NCBI GenBank assembly: GCA_947496065.1
Contig: CANMBF010000003.1
Location: 62,001 to 126,000 of the forward strand
Reading direction: 5' to 3'
Source: Bacteroidota bacterium
Lineage (GTDB): Bacteria; Bacteroidota; Bacteroidia; NS11-12g; UBA955
DNA: 64,000 nucleotides
Shown: piece after piece, positions 36,964 to 46,181 of the stretch
How the letters are laid out: each line of letters starts with the position of its first letter
Numbering within the stretch: position 1 is the first letter of the stretch
Program-made: the position numbers and the translations under genes
The notes under the pieces: model-generated
The model's input: the letters and a program-made list of their open reading frames with translations, nothing else
The model's database searches: none
Told to the model about the DNA's origin: nothing

Positions 36964-36993
36964 CAAAGATAAAGCTATTCTTAAACAAACAAA
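36964..36993 (-). promoter_or_regulatory. Promoter of the metal-efflux operon
   Basis: The minus strand has TTTG (36993-36990), an 18-base spacer and TATCTTTG (36971-36964), a strong consensus match. The first in-frame TTG starts only two bases after the box (36961) and the next at 36958, so the mRNA is probably leaderless. Confidence 0.75.
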
Positions 36994-36999
36994 AAATTC

Positions 37000-37007
37000 T
37001 ATTTTTG
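37000..37007 (+). promoter_or_regulatory. -7 box for the glycosyltransferase gene at 37012
   Basis: TATTTTTG ends four bases before ATG 37012, so transcription would begin at or just beside the start codon. No -33 TTTG is visible. Confidence 0.5.
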
Positions 37008-37011
37008 CCCT

Positions 37012-37881
37012 ATGTTTATTTCAGGGTTTACAATAGCCAGGAATGTAGTTAAAGCCGATTATCCAATAAGAGAAGCCATCTACTCAATTTTACCATTGTG
37101 CGATGAAATTATTGTGGCGATTGGAAAAAGTGAGGATGATACCTTGGCTTATATCAAAAGCTTTAATGAACCAAAGATTAAAATTATTGAAACTATTTGG
37201 GATGATAATTTAAGAGAAGGTGGTAAGGTACTTGCCTTAGAAACCGATAAAGCAAAGTTTGCAATCAACCCTAAAGCCGATTGGTGTTTATATATTCAAG
37301 CTGATGAGTGCTTGGATGATCGTTCAATTGCAGGTTTAAAATTACAATTAGAAAAATATAAAGACAATGAAAAAGTAGAAGGTTTGTTGTTCGACTATAT
37401 ACATTTTTTTGGAAGTTATAATTATGTAGGTGATAGTAGAAATTGGTATAGGCACGAAATACGTGTTGTAAAAAATTGGCCCAGTATTACTTCTTATAAA
37501 GATGCCCAGGGTTTTAGGATAGAAGGTAGAAAATTAAAAGTTAAAAAGGCCAATGCAACCATTTTTCACTATGGATGGGTTAAGAATCCAGCCATCCAAT
37601 TGGAAAAATTAAAACAAGCTAGAAAACTTTGGCACAGTGATGAATTTATTGAAAAGGAATATCAAAATATGCAAGCTTTTGATTTTAGCCAAGTCGATTC
37701 ATTGAAAGCTTATAATGGTCATCACCCCGATGTGATGAAAGAACGCATAACTGCACAAAATTGGGACTTTTCATATAACACGAGGCGCAAAAATATGACT
37801 TTTAAGAAAAGGGTGTTATATGCCATAGAGCAATTGACAGGTATTAGACTAGGAGAGTATAAAAATTACGATATGCAATAA
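37012..37881 (+). CDS. Glycosyltransferase, family 2-like
   Basis: A 289-residue soluble protein. It begins MFISGFTIARNVVKADYPIREAIYS, and CDEIIVAIGKSEDDTLAYI and WCLYIQADECLDD (QADE in place of DxD, near 97-100) are characteristic of a GT2 subgroup that includes LPS core and glycan biosynthesis enzymes. WYRHEIRVVKNWP and HYGWVKNP support this. The donor and acceptor are unknown. It is divergent from the metal operon and ends three bases before the convergent Crp/Fnr gene. Confidence 0.82.
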   Translation: MFISGFTIARNVVKADYPIREAIYSILPLCDEIIVAIGKSEDDTLAYIKSFNEPKIKIIETIWDDNLREGGKVLALETDKAKFAINPKADWCLYIQADECLDDRSIAGLKLQLEKYKDNEKVEGLLFDYIHFFGSYNYVGDSRNWYRHEIRVVKNWPSITSYKDAQGFRIEGRKLKVKKANATIFHYGWVKNPAIQLEKLKQARKLWHSDEFIEKEYQNMQAFDFSQVDSLKAYNGHHPDVMKERITAQNWDFSYNTRRKNMTFKKRVLYAIEQLTGIRLGEYKNYDMQ

Positions 37882-37883
37882 TA

Positions 37884-38567
37884 TTAGGCTTCAGAAACAA
37901 TTTTAATCAAGCCTTTATAATCTATGAGGGTAATTTTCCGACCTTTAACAATAATTAAATTGTTGGTTTTTAATATTTTTAATTGGCGCACGAGTGATTC
38001 AACAGCAGTGCCGATATAATTGGCGAGATCCTCTCTCGAAAAAGCTAAAGTACCATTTAGATCTAATTTTTTATCGAGAGAAAGTAATGTTATAACTATG
38101 CGCTCTAAAAGCGGTTTTCTAGCAAAATCAAGTAATTTAATTTTCAACATTTTTGTCATCTGCGCGAGGTGTAAAACCATGGCATGATTAAATTCCGAAG
38201 AATTTTCCATTTCATTTTTTATGATATCTTTAGGAATCACCTCAATTTCACAATCTGTTATGGCGGTTGCAAAAATACCAAATCGTTCATTGTTAAATAT
38301 TGGTGTTACACCAAAAAACAACCCTTTACCTAAAATAAAAACAATGTCTTCAGTGCCACTTGGATTGACAGAATAAATTTTTACAAATCCTTTTCTAACA
38401 ATATACATACCAGCGGGGTATTCAAAATCATTTACAATGGTTGTATTTTTCTTATAAGGCTGGATTGATGTATGAGTGAATATATTGTCTACGAATTCTT
38501 TTGATAGCGGTTCCCAGAGAGGAGATGCTTTATTATAAAACTTGTCAATTGCTGCTGCTACTTCCAC
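37884..38567 (-). CDS. Crp/Fnr-family transcriptional regulator
   Basis: A 227-residue regulator from GTG 38567. An N-terminal cyclic-nucleotide-binding-like beta roll (about 40-130: YPAGMYIVRKGFVKIYSVNPSGTEDIVFILG) is joined by a long helix to a winged helix (about 165-215: FSREDLANYIGTAVESLVRQL). No Fnr-type N-terminal cysteine cluster is present. The effector pocket lacks the full cAMP motif, so the ligand is unknown. It is near the metal operon but convergent with the neighbouring glycosyltransferase; control of either is speculative. Confidence 0.88.
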   Translation of the reverse strand: MEVAAAIDKFYNKASPLWEPLSKEFVDNIFTHTSIQPYKKNTTIVNDFEYPAGMYIVRKGFVKIYSVNPSGTEDIVFILGKGLFFGVTPIFNNERFGIFATAITDCEIEVIPKDIIKNEMENSSEFNHAMVLHLAQMTKMLKIKLLDFARKPLLERIVITLLSLDKKLDLNGTLAFSREDLANYIGTAVESLVRQLKILKTNNLIIVKGRKITLIDYKGLIKIVSEA

Positions 38568-38683
38568 TTTAGATTGTATTCCTAATAAGCAAATATATAG
38601 ATAATTCCATGTTTACGAGAATAATTCTTTTTTTAGATTGAACAACAAAATAATAAATGATTAAAGTTAAATAATTTATTCAA

Positions 38684-38717
38684 TAAAAAAAGGCAGATGA
38701 ATTATTCATCTGCCTTT
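38684..38717 (-). terminator. Terminator of the lectin-domain T9SS cargo gene
   Basis: Perfect 13-bp stem AAAGGCAGATGAA/TTCATCTGCCTTT with a 3-base loop. On the minus strand it is followed by a T-run, 23 bases beyond the stop codon. Confidence 0.85.
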
Positions 38718-38739
38718 CTTGACTTATTTAAATATGGGT

Positions 38740-41700
38740 TTATTGAACGGTTATTTTTTCTGTGTGAACACCTTCTTCAGATTCAATTCTGATAACAAAT
38801 AAACCTTTTGGTAAATTGTTGATTTGAACTGAATTATTGAAAGTACCAGTCAGAATTATTTTGCCAGTAACATCAATCACTTGGTAATTTGCATTTATTG
38901 CATTTTGAATATTAACCACACCAGTGCTAGGGTTAGGGTAAACTACCACATGAGACACCTCTGAGTTAAATTTAACAACTTGGATACTGCTGAATGCATA
39001 TTTACCGTCGTTGTCAACTTGTTTCAATTTGTAATAATTAACTGTATTCGTTTTGTTGTGAAACATGAAATAACTATTTAATTGGTCGTTATTACCCTTG
39101 CTACTTAATACACCGATAGTTTTCCAATTGATTAAATCTGCAGAATATAATACTTCAAAGTATTTATTATTTTCTTCAGAAGCTGTCTGCCAATTTAAAT
39201 CAACCGTTTTACTTGATTGGTTTCCAACAGCAGTGAAATTAACTAAGTTTACTGGTAGAGGATTTAATCCACCCAATGAACCGAAGGTAAATGGACTAAA
39301 AGTATTGACTGCCTCTAATGTTGCAGAATTTGAACTGGTGGTATTGGTTAAGGTTGAAATATCTTCCCAATCAGCACCATTGTAATGCGCAACGATTAAA
39401 TCACTTGGAGTTATGTTGACTACGCCACTAAAAGTCTTATCATAGAAGAATAAGGTAACATCCATTCCAGTTTGATCGCCAGTGCGGTCAATGTTCCAAT
39501 ACTCTTTGCTTGAAACCCTTGTTAAACCAGAAGCAACACTTAAATCACTATAAGGTGTGTTAAAGTATTCTACAGTGAATGTTGAAGAATAATTACTACT
39601 ATTACCAGAATTTCTTAGCAAAGTTGCAGGGGCGAATTTATTGTCTTTACCTACTGGAAAGGTAAATGTATTTTCAACCGAACTACCAGATTTGAATAAG
39701 TTTTTTCTTACTGGACCATCAATATAACTTGAGCTTGAACCACCTGTTAATAGGATAAAGTCGGCCAATGTTATTAAATTTGATGAAGATGATTTAAGTA
39801 CACCGCTATTTAAAGTTAATGCTTTATTGATTGTTACTGGGGTTTGTAAAGTAACACCTGAAGTATTATTTATTGTTAAAGAATCAATTGATCCAGAAGT
39901 AAGAATTGCTGGAATAGTTTGGGCCGTTGAACCTAATAAATGCAATGATCCGGTCGATGTATTTAATGTTCCAGAATTTTCTATGGTTCCTGCAATTTTG
40001 AGTACTTTTGAATTCGTTAAAGTAGCACCTGATCTAATTGTTAAGTTTTTACAAAAGCCAACACCGCTTGAAATACTTGGTAAATTAGCAGCACCAGATG
40101 GAATTACTACATCTGTACTTAATGTTGGTAAAGTGCCACACCAATTGGCTGTTGTTTGCCAATCTGAACTTGTTCCACCAATCCAAACACCATTTGAGTT
40201 TGTTACCTCAGCCATACCTACAAGGCTGTTATCTGTTGGACAGGTTCCATTTTGTACAACTGCTCTATATAGAGTTGTTGAGGAAATACTTGAGAAACTA
40301 TTTGTAGATCCAGTGTTTGAAATGTTAGTCCAAACAATACCATTGTCGTTAGATTTTTGCCATTTGTTAACGGAACCAGTATTGCCAGTTAAGGTAAGTG
40401 TACCTGAATTTGAACCACCACAGAACGTTTTAGAATCTACAATACCACCAATTGATGGTGTGCCAGTGACAACACTAATTGTAATGCCTGGGCTAAATTG
40501 AGGACTGCCGCAACCACTGTTTTGAACTTCTGCGCGGTAGTAATAGGTAGCACCAGAAGTTGTAAGCACTTGATTGTAGGTATTAGTTGTATTTGTAATG
40601 TCGGTAGCAGTAGAGAAGTTGCTATTAACGTCTCTTTGCCATTTTAGAATATTGACTTGGTTACCATAAAGTGTTAATTTAACCTCTCCGCCGGCACACA
40701 CTGTGTTACTTTCAGCTAAAATAGTACCTGTAATTGTAGCAGTTACATTGATGTAAATGCCAGAAGTTGGTAAATTAGAACAGCTTGCCGGACTTGATGA
40801 ATTAACAATAGCACGGTAATAGGTAGTCTGATTTAAATTGGTAACAACCAAAGTTGTTGTTGTATTTGAAATAGTAGTTGCACTTGTAAAATTTTGATAG
40901 AGTGAAGACTCCCAACGAACAACACTTCCGGTTAAACCGCTTAGGGTTAGTGTAGTTGAATTTGATCCAGGGCAAACATCAACATTGCCACCTGCAATAA
41001 CACCACTAGATACACCCGGGGAAATTGAAATATTACGCGTTGAATGAGCAACGTTGTTGGTTGGGGCATCCAATGGCATATCACCGTATTCGTAAATACC
41101 AGTTGCTCCATTTGCGCCATTCTCATCATCCCACTCACCAGAAGCACCATACATTAATACAAAATCTTGCTCGCCTGTTACACTAGAATTTAATGTTGGG
41201 TAATCATCTGGCATGCTGCCATTCCAGTTCATATATCTATTTGCAATTGCATTAGGACCACTATTCCATGAAGCATCCTTTGAATATTGGGTTCCTGATT
41301 CAGGACCAGTTAACCAGTAAAAGTTGCCATCTGCAAGATTTTGATTAGCAAAGGTGGTTACACCTGTTAGATTATTGATTTCGGTATAGTTGTCGCTTGC
41401 TCCTAACCAAGTAAAAGGATAAACAGTCATCAGCCATACAAAGTTATTTTCATCTTGACTAGTTATAGTTGTAAGATATCCTTTTCTGCCGTAGTAAGAC
41501 GTTTCACTAGCGCTAGCATTCATCGTTTGCCAGTTCGTAACAGTTCCGCTTGGTGCATAAAAGTGACCGTTACTAGGATTGTAAAGCTTATTGCCAATAA
41601 CAAAGGTTACTTTTCTTTTTTCAGAGAAACAAGTTGAACTCGTTGTTTTTAAAGTCACGGTTCTTAGTAATGTTTGCCAATTACTTTTAGAAGTGGTTCC

Positions 41701-41994
41701 ATAGAATCTTAAAATACCATGAACATTATCAAATGAAGACCCTATACCACCGGGTAAAGTGCCTGTATATGATAAGATGTCGCCACTTGAACCGGTAATG
41801 TAACCACCGGTGATTTGGATGGTAAAATCTTCTATGTCACCTGTGCCTGAAAGCGTCAATCCTGCGTCAACAACGGTGGCCGAATTGGCTGATATACTGA
41901 GTACCGAATTGGTGCCCGAAATTTGTGCTCTGCTCACAAAAATTGTAAACAAAAGTAAGGAGGTTACAGAGATCCTCATCATAAAGTGTTTCAT
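38740..41994 (-). CDS. Secreted C-type-lectin and Ig-like protein with T9SS sorting domain
   Basis: A 1084-residue surface or secreted protein. Signal peptide about 1-23 (ending SRAQ). Residues about 120-310 resemble a C-type lectin fold (GRKGYLTTITSQDENNFVW, FYWLTGPESG, YMNWNGSMPDDYP, then EWDDENG). Three Ig-like domains follow (about 330-600), each with a Cys pair and repeated VCPGSN/VCAGGE/FCGGSN starts, then a beta-rich repeat region (about 600-780) and a beta-sandwich. A type A T9SS tail (VYPNPSTGVVNI, LPKGLFVIRI) ends it. It probably binds glycans on other cells or polymers, but the ligand is unknown. Confidence 0.87.
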   Translation of the reverse strand: MKHFMMRISVTSLLLFTIFVSRAQISGTNSVLSISANSATVVDAGLTLSGTGDIEDFTIQITGGYITGSSGDILSYTGTLPGGIGSSFDNVHGILRFYGTTSKSNWQTLLRTVTLKTTSSTCFSEKRKVTFVIGNKLYNPSNGHFYAPSGTVTNWQTMNASASETSYYGRKGYLTTITSQDENNFVWLMTVYPFTWLGASDNYTEINNLTGVTTFANQNLADGNFYWLTGPESGTQYSKDASWNSGPNAIANRYMNWNGSMPDDYPTLNSSVTGEQDFVLMYGASGEWDDENGANGATGIYEYGDMPLDAPTNNVAHSTRNISISPGVSSGVIAGGNVDVCPGSNSTTLTLSGLTGSVVRWESSLYQNFTSATTISNTTTTLVVTNLNQTTYYRAIVNSSSPASCSNLPTSGIYINVTATITGTILAESNTVCAGGEVKLTLYGNQVNILKWQRDVNSNFSTATDITNTTNTYNQVLTTSGATYYYRAEVQNSGCGSPQFSPGITISVVTGTPSIGGIVDSKTFCGGSNSGTLTLTGNTGSVNKWQKSNDNGIVWTNISNTGSTNSFSSISSTTLYRAVVQNGTCPTDNSLVGMAEVTNSNGVWIGGTSSDWQTTANWCGTLPTLSTDVVIPSGAANLPSISSGVGFCKNLTIRSGATLTNSKVLKIAGTIENSGTLNTSTGSLHLLGSTAQTIPAILTSGSIDSLTINNTSGVTLQTPVTINKALTLNSGVLKSSSSNLITLADFILLTGGSSSSYIDGPVRKNLFKSGSSVENTFTFPVGKDNKFAPATLLRNSGNSSNYSSTFTVEYFNTPYSDLSVASGLTRVSSKEYWNIDRTGDQTGMDVTLFFYDKTFSGVVNITPSDLIVAHYNGADWEDISTLTNTTSSNSATLEAVNTFSPFTFGSLGGLNPLPVNLVNFTAVGNQSSKTVDLNWQTASEENNKYFEVLYSADLINWKTIGVLSSKGNNDQLNSYFMFHNKTNTVNYYKLKQVDNDGKYAFSSIQVVKFNSEVSHVVVYPNPSTGVVNIQNAINANYQVIDVTGKIILTGTFNNSVQINNLPKGLFVIRIESEEGVHTEKITVQ

Positions 41995-42000
41995 ATTGTG

Positions 42001-42388
42001 ATTAAATTACATGACGCAATAATAATTCATTTTAGTATTAAAGTACTACATTTGGTCAAAAAAAGTGGAAATAATAGCAGGTAAAATTTATTAAACATTG
42101 ATTAACAATTAGATAAAAATAAATTATTTTTAATAAGCTGTGGATAACCTTGATTTTCAATGGTATTTAATACTAGTTTTTTAGTAGATTAATACTAAAA
42201 AATAGACAGTTTAATCGTTTTATTTTCAAAACTTAACAAATGTCAAAAATATAAAAATTAAAATAATTTATTTAGTAAAAAAATATTAAAATTAATGATT
42301 ATCAAAAAATCACCCATAAAGTTTGTTTTTGGTGAAAATATTTTTCGATAAAACACCTGAAATACAAATATCAGGTAAATAAAATAAG
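42001..42388. other. Gene-free AT-rich spacer
   Basis: 388 bases, strongly AT-rich, with no convincing ORF, hairpin terminator or repeat. It must hold the promoter of the lectin gene, but no exact TAnnTTTG is seen near that start; TATTATTG on the minus strand near 42020 is a one-mismatch candidate. Confidence 0.5.
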
Positions 42389-44329
42389 TTAGTTTTTGAT
42401 CACTTTATTTGAAATTTTAGTACCATCACTAAAATTCAGAGTAACAAAATAAAGTCCTTTTGGAAGGCAGTAAAAATCAATTTTAAGGGAATAGAGTGAT
42501 TGAAAGGGAGTATTTTCCTCCATGACTATGTTGCCATTGACATCCAAAATAGAGATGCTAAATTCACGCTCAGGTAGGTTTTCAAATTCTAAAAATATAT
42601 TCTCTGTGCAAGGATTAGGGAAAATTTTAAATTGTGCAGTGGTTAATTTTTTCTCGTCTAAATGAAGTTGTAAGACAGAACTCCATTGATAGGAGCCGTC
42701 TGTATTAATGATTTTAAGTTTATAGTAAAACTTGCGTCTACCCATATTTACAATGTTAAGGTCCTCTAATTCATATGTTTTTATTTCAGATGTGTTTGGT
42801 AAAACGAATTGATTGCCAATTATATTAAAAGAATAACTATCAATTGATCTGTAAACTTCAAATTTTTCTAAATGATCCTCATCAACAGTTCTCCATTCTA
42901 TTTTTGCATTCAGATTGACTTTTGAAACATTAAACTTGATAATGTTAACGGGCAATGCTGCCATCCCTGATGTTAATATGGCGTTAAATGAATACCTGGC
43001 GCAAGCATCGGTAACAATACAAGTTATAGTGTAGGTGCTGTTTTTATTAAGATTGTTAGGTGTAAAGGTTGTGATTGCAGTATTATTATTGCCAAATGTT
43101 CCTGGGCATGATGCAATCCACTCATAGGATAATTTAGATCCCACTGGTGAATTTGCTATAACATTCAAGTTATAAGTTGTTCCCTCTTGAATTTGTTCTG
43201 GTACCTTCATGCTGCTTATTCTTGGAGCTTTGTCGACCATTACCATTAATGAAAAATTAAAGAATTGCCTAACAGCAGAAATATTGGCCTCATTGCTGCC
43301 CTCAATATCATGCCCACCTTGGTACATGACTTGCCCAGCTGTATTTAAACCAAACCCTCTTCCATATAAAGTAATGGCTGCAGGACCATTTGAAGCATTG
43401 GCATTAACATTCGATTGGATTGAATCATAACAACCGATATGTGTCGTATTGCGCCACGAAGAGCCATTGCTTGGTATATAAACTTGTTCGGATCCATTGG
43501 TGTGTGCAGCGTCCTCTTTGCCTATCATTTGAAAAACCGCTTCATCTGGTCTAGCCGAAATTGGTAATCCATTATAATTAGCTCTATTGAAAAAATAACT
43601 AAATGGAGCGCTTCCGTCGTTATGAGAATTATAATTAAGTAACCCTTTAGTGGTTAAAAAATTCATTTGCTCTGAACTGTTGTTAGGATTGACCAAGCTT
43701 TCTAAAACACTCACTGCATGGCAACCAGCCCAAATTGCACCAAGATGGTTCCTATTCCAGTTGTATAAATTACCATGATTAACCCATGTAGGGTCGGCAT
43801 GGGGCATTACAAAAATATCGTTACATGCGCCAAGACCATTAGCGTTTGCGGTAGTATATGCACTTGGGGGTATGCCTGCATCGGTAAAAAAACTTTTGGA
43901 AATTGAAACATTGACAGGGTTAAGTGTCCAATTGGGTACACTCGTTAAAGTTTGAGATACATTTAAATTGATAGCACCCGTTGTATATTTTCCAATTATA
44001 CCTATACTCAGCCAAGCATTTATAGTATTGCGTACCGTCTTATTAATATAATCAGCTGAAACTATAAATGTACCACCTTTGTAATCATTCCCTGCATAAG
44101 TAAAATCCTTATCATCCTTCGCCTTACCTTTTCCAATAATCCATTTAACAGGTACTTGATGCGTTTTTAAAAGCGCATAAACAAGTCCATAAGGTTTTAA
44201 ACCATTTTCAATGGTCTGGGTGCTTGCGCCCATATCGATAATAAAGGAACCCGATGGGAAAATTTCTGTTTGACCAGTAACCTTCAAGAAAAATAGGCAT
44301 GAAATAAAGATTATTAATATACGTTTCAT
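42389..44329 (-). CDS. Secreted protein with Ig/PKD-like domain and T9SS sorting domain
   Basis: A 646-residue protein from ATG 44329 (a TTG frame begins 13 codons upstream but lacks a signal start). Signal peptide 1-20 (ending VTGQ). Residues about 20-360 form one conserved-looking domain (FIIDMGASTQTIENGLKPYG, VPVKWIIGKGK, DYKGGTFIVSADYI, IFVMPHADPTW) that I cannot name. A PKD/Ig-like domain (about 385-460) and an adhesin-type sandwich (LPVNIIKFNVS) follow. The end is a type A T9SS tail (IFPNPCTENIFLEF, LPKGLYFVTLNFSDG). It is the second of three adjacent secreted cargo genes. Confidence 0.8.
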   Translation of the reverse strand: MKRILIIFISCLFFLKVTGQTEIFPSGSFIIDMGASTQTIENGLKPYGLVYALLKTHQVPVKWIIGKGKAKDDKDFTYAGNDYKGGTFIVSADYINKTVRNTINAWLSIGIIGKYTTGAINLNVSQTLTSVPNWTLNPVNVSISKSFFTDAGIPPSAYTTANANGLGACNDIFVMPHADPTWVNHGNLYNWNRNHLGAIWAGCHAVSVLESLVNPNNSSEQMNFLTTKGLLNYNSHNDGSAPFSYFFNRANYNGLPISARPDEAVFQMIGKEDAAHTNGSEQVYIPSNGSSWRNTTHIGCYDSIQSNVNANASNGPAAITLYGRGFGLNTAGQVMYQGGHDIEGSNEANISAVRQFFNFSLMVMVDKAPRISSMKVPEQIQEGTTYNLNVIANSPVGSKLSYEWIASCPGTFGNNNTAITTFTPNNLNKNSTYTITCIVTDACARYSFNAILTSGMAALPVNIIKFNVSKVNLNAKIEWRTVDEDHLEKFEVYRSIDSYSFNIIGNQFVLPNTSEIKTYELEDLNIVNMGRRKFYYKLKIINTDGSYQWSSVLQLHLDEKKLTTAQFKIFPNPCTENIFLEFENLPEREFSISILDVNGNIVMEENTPFQSLYSLKIDFYCLPKGLYFVTLNFSDGTKISNKVIKN

Positions 44330-44496
44330 TTTGATTTGATATTTGTTACTCAATGTTTTTGTTTGCATTGATTGGCGCTAAATATTCTGATTGTTTGGTG
44401 TGATGAATACGAATGGGTTTAAATTTTAGTAGCTTGTTTTCTAATAAAGCCACCTGCATTGCTACAGGCGACTTCTTTTAACACTGCACTGTAAAA

Positions 44497-45711
44497 CTAT
44501 CTTTTGATAAATTTAGCAGATGATAAGCTGCCATCATTGTTTAAAATATTTAAGAAATAAATACCATTTTCTAAATGTCTAATATCAAATTGAACATTTG
44601 CGCCATTGATATTTGTTGGTGTTATTAATACAACTGCCTTTCCATTTGCATCTAATATGCTAATGGCTGATTCTATTACTGCTGTTTCGTTTAAGCTAAC
44701 ATTTAAGAAATCTGAAGTTGGATTTGGGTATACGCTAACGGCAGCATCAACATTGTTCAATTTTACTTGCGCAATGTTGCTGAATCGATAGTCGCCATTC
44801 TCGTCAACCATTCTCAATTGGTAATATACGGTTGCAACCTTGATGTTTGAAAAATTCAAATCAGTAAAGTGATAAGCAATTATTTCATTTCTATTGCCTA
44901 TTGCATGAACACTTCCAATTGAAGTATAGTTTTTACCATCTATTGAACGTGTTACATCAAATTGGTTTAAATTCTCTTCTGATGAAGTTGACCAGCTGAT
45001 TTCAGCATTGTTGTTATCAACTATAGCTTCGAAGTAATTTAATGTTACTGGCAATGGCACAACCATGGCAGTAAATGCTTTAAAGTAGAAAGAAGCTTGT
45101 CGTGTAGAGTTTGCCGTTACAATACCAATCGTGCCAACTCTCATTCTGAAGGAAGTAATGTTGGTGTAATTAATTTGCGCCATGGCAGCATAGTTACTTG
45201 TATCAATATTGTTAAACTGAGCGGTTCCACTTTTGAAGTAAAACCAGCTGGCATCCTAACTAGTCGTAATAGTTGAGTTTTTAATTAATTTAGTAGTAGC
45301 TGGCATCGAAGCTCTAATAAATTCTCTGAAGGTATTGCTATTGCCTGGGCCATCACAATCAACAATGGTCATTGCAACTGAACTTTGAACCTCAGCGGCT
45401 TTACTTGAACTATTAATAAAGTCTATTTTGAATTCTACATAACTACTGTCGTTTGCACCCGAAGTAGCATTTGAATATCTGATATTAGGCTGCCAAGCAT
45501 ATTTATAGACAGAGGAATCATCCATAACGTCGACAGTTGCATTTTTCGAAGCGGTCACTGTAACGATGGCGTTAATGCCAGGGGCAACACTTAAAAATGT
45601 GTAAGTAGAACCCGATTTGGACGGGTTGCTGAAATGATAAGTTTTTTGGGTTTGTGAAATAGCAATGTTGCATATAGCAAACAAAGCCACGAGATTAAAA
45701 ATTCGTTTCAT
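44497..45711 (-). pseudogene. T9SS cargo gene with in-frame stop
   Basis: A 404-codon gene split by TAG at 45258-45256. The N-terminal part has a signal peptide (ending AISQ) and a beta domain (151 residues). After the stop the same frame continues without a break: 24 codons (DASWFYFKSGTAQFNNIDTS and on) lead into the second part, which holds an adhesin-type sandwich (LPVTLNYFEAIV) and a type A T9SS tail (VYPNPTSDFLNV, LENGIYFLNI). The downstream part alone has no signal peptide, so the two parts were one gene. The truncated product would lack the sorting tail and stay in the periplasm. Confidence 0.8.
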
Positions 45712-46181
45712 AGTATGTTTTGTAGTTATTAGTTTTAATCTTAAAGGCGTTTTAATTCTTTAAGACAACACAAATATAACATAGTACTTTTATACTACAT
45801 TAAAAAAATAAGTAAAAAACTTGCAAAAACTTATTAAAAGATATTAAATCAATTAGTTATGAGTAGTTAAATCTAAGTATAAATGCTCATTTATCGATAA
45901 TAAATGGTGAAAAGTGTAAAAATACTCAAATAGTTTTAATTCAAATGACTTAGTTCTAGATTTTAATATTCTAAGATTTGAAATACCTATAATTACTTGA
46001 TAAAAAAAAAGACCCCAAAAATAGCTTTTGGAGTCCTTTCAATTATTCTTTGAATTATTAAATCTTAACGAATTTTATTTACTTTCAGTTTTATTTGTTG
46101 TCAATTTTTATTTGTTTACACAACGTTTTCAAATTTAAAATATTTATTCTCTAATGGCTATTTATCTTAATTTTCTAGACC
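45712..46181. other. Gene-free AT-rich spacer
   Basis: 470 bases with no convincing ORF. It holds the terminator at 46001-46035 and, next to 45711, the unidentified promoter of the broken cargo gene. Confidence 0.5.
46001..46035 (-). terminator. Terminator downstream of the 46182-46586 gene
   Basis: Stem GACCCCAAAA/TTTTGGAGTC (one mismatch) with loop ATAGC. On the minus strand it is followed by a nine-base T-run. It lies about 150 bases past the stop of the upstream gene. Confidence 0.75.

Noticed and set aside
39827-40501. A 224-codon open frame on the plus strand inside the lectin-like cargo gene
   Set aside because: It lies fully antisense to a well-supported secreted protein, has no promoter or start context and no recognisable domain; it is a shadow of the minus-strand gene.
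42001-42388. Small RNA or small gene in the AT-rich spacer
   Set aside because: No promoter-terminator pair and no ORF with coding character could be found.
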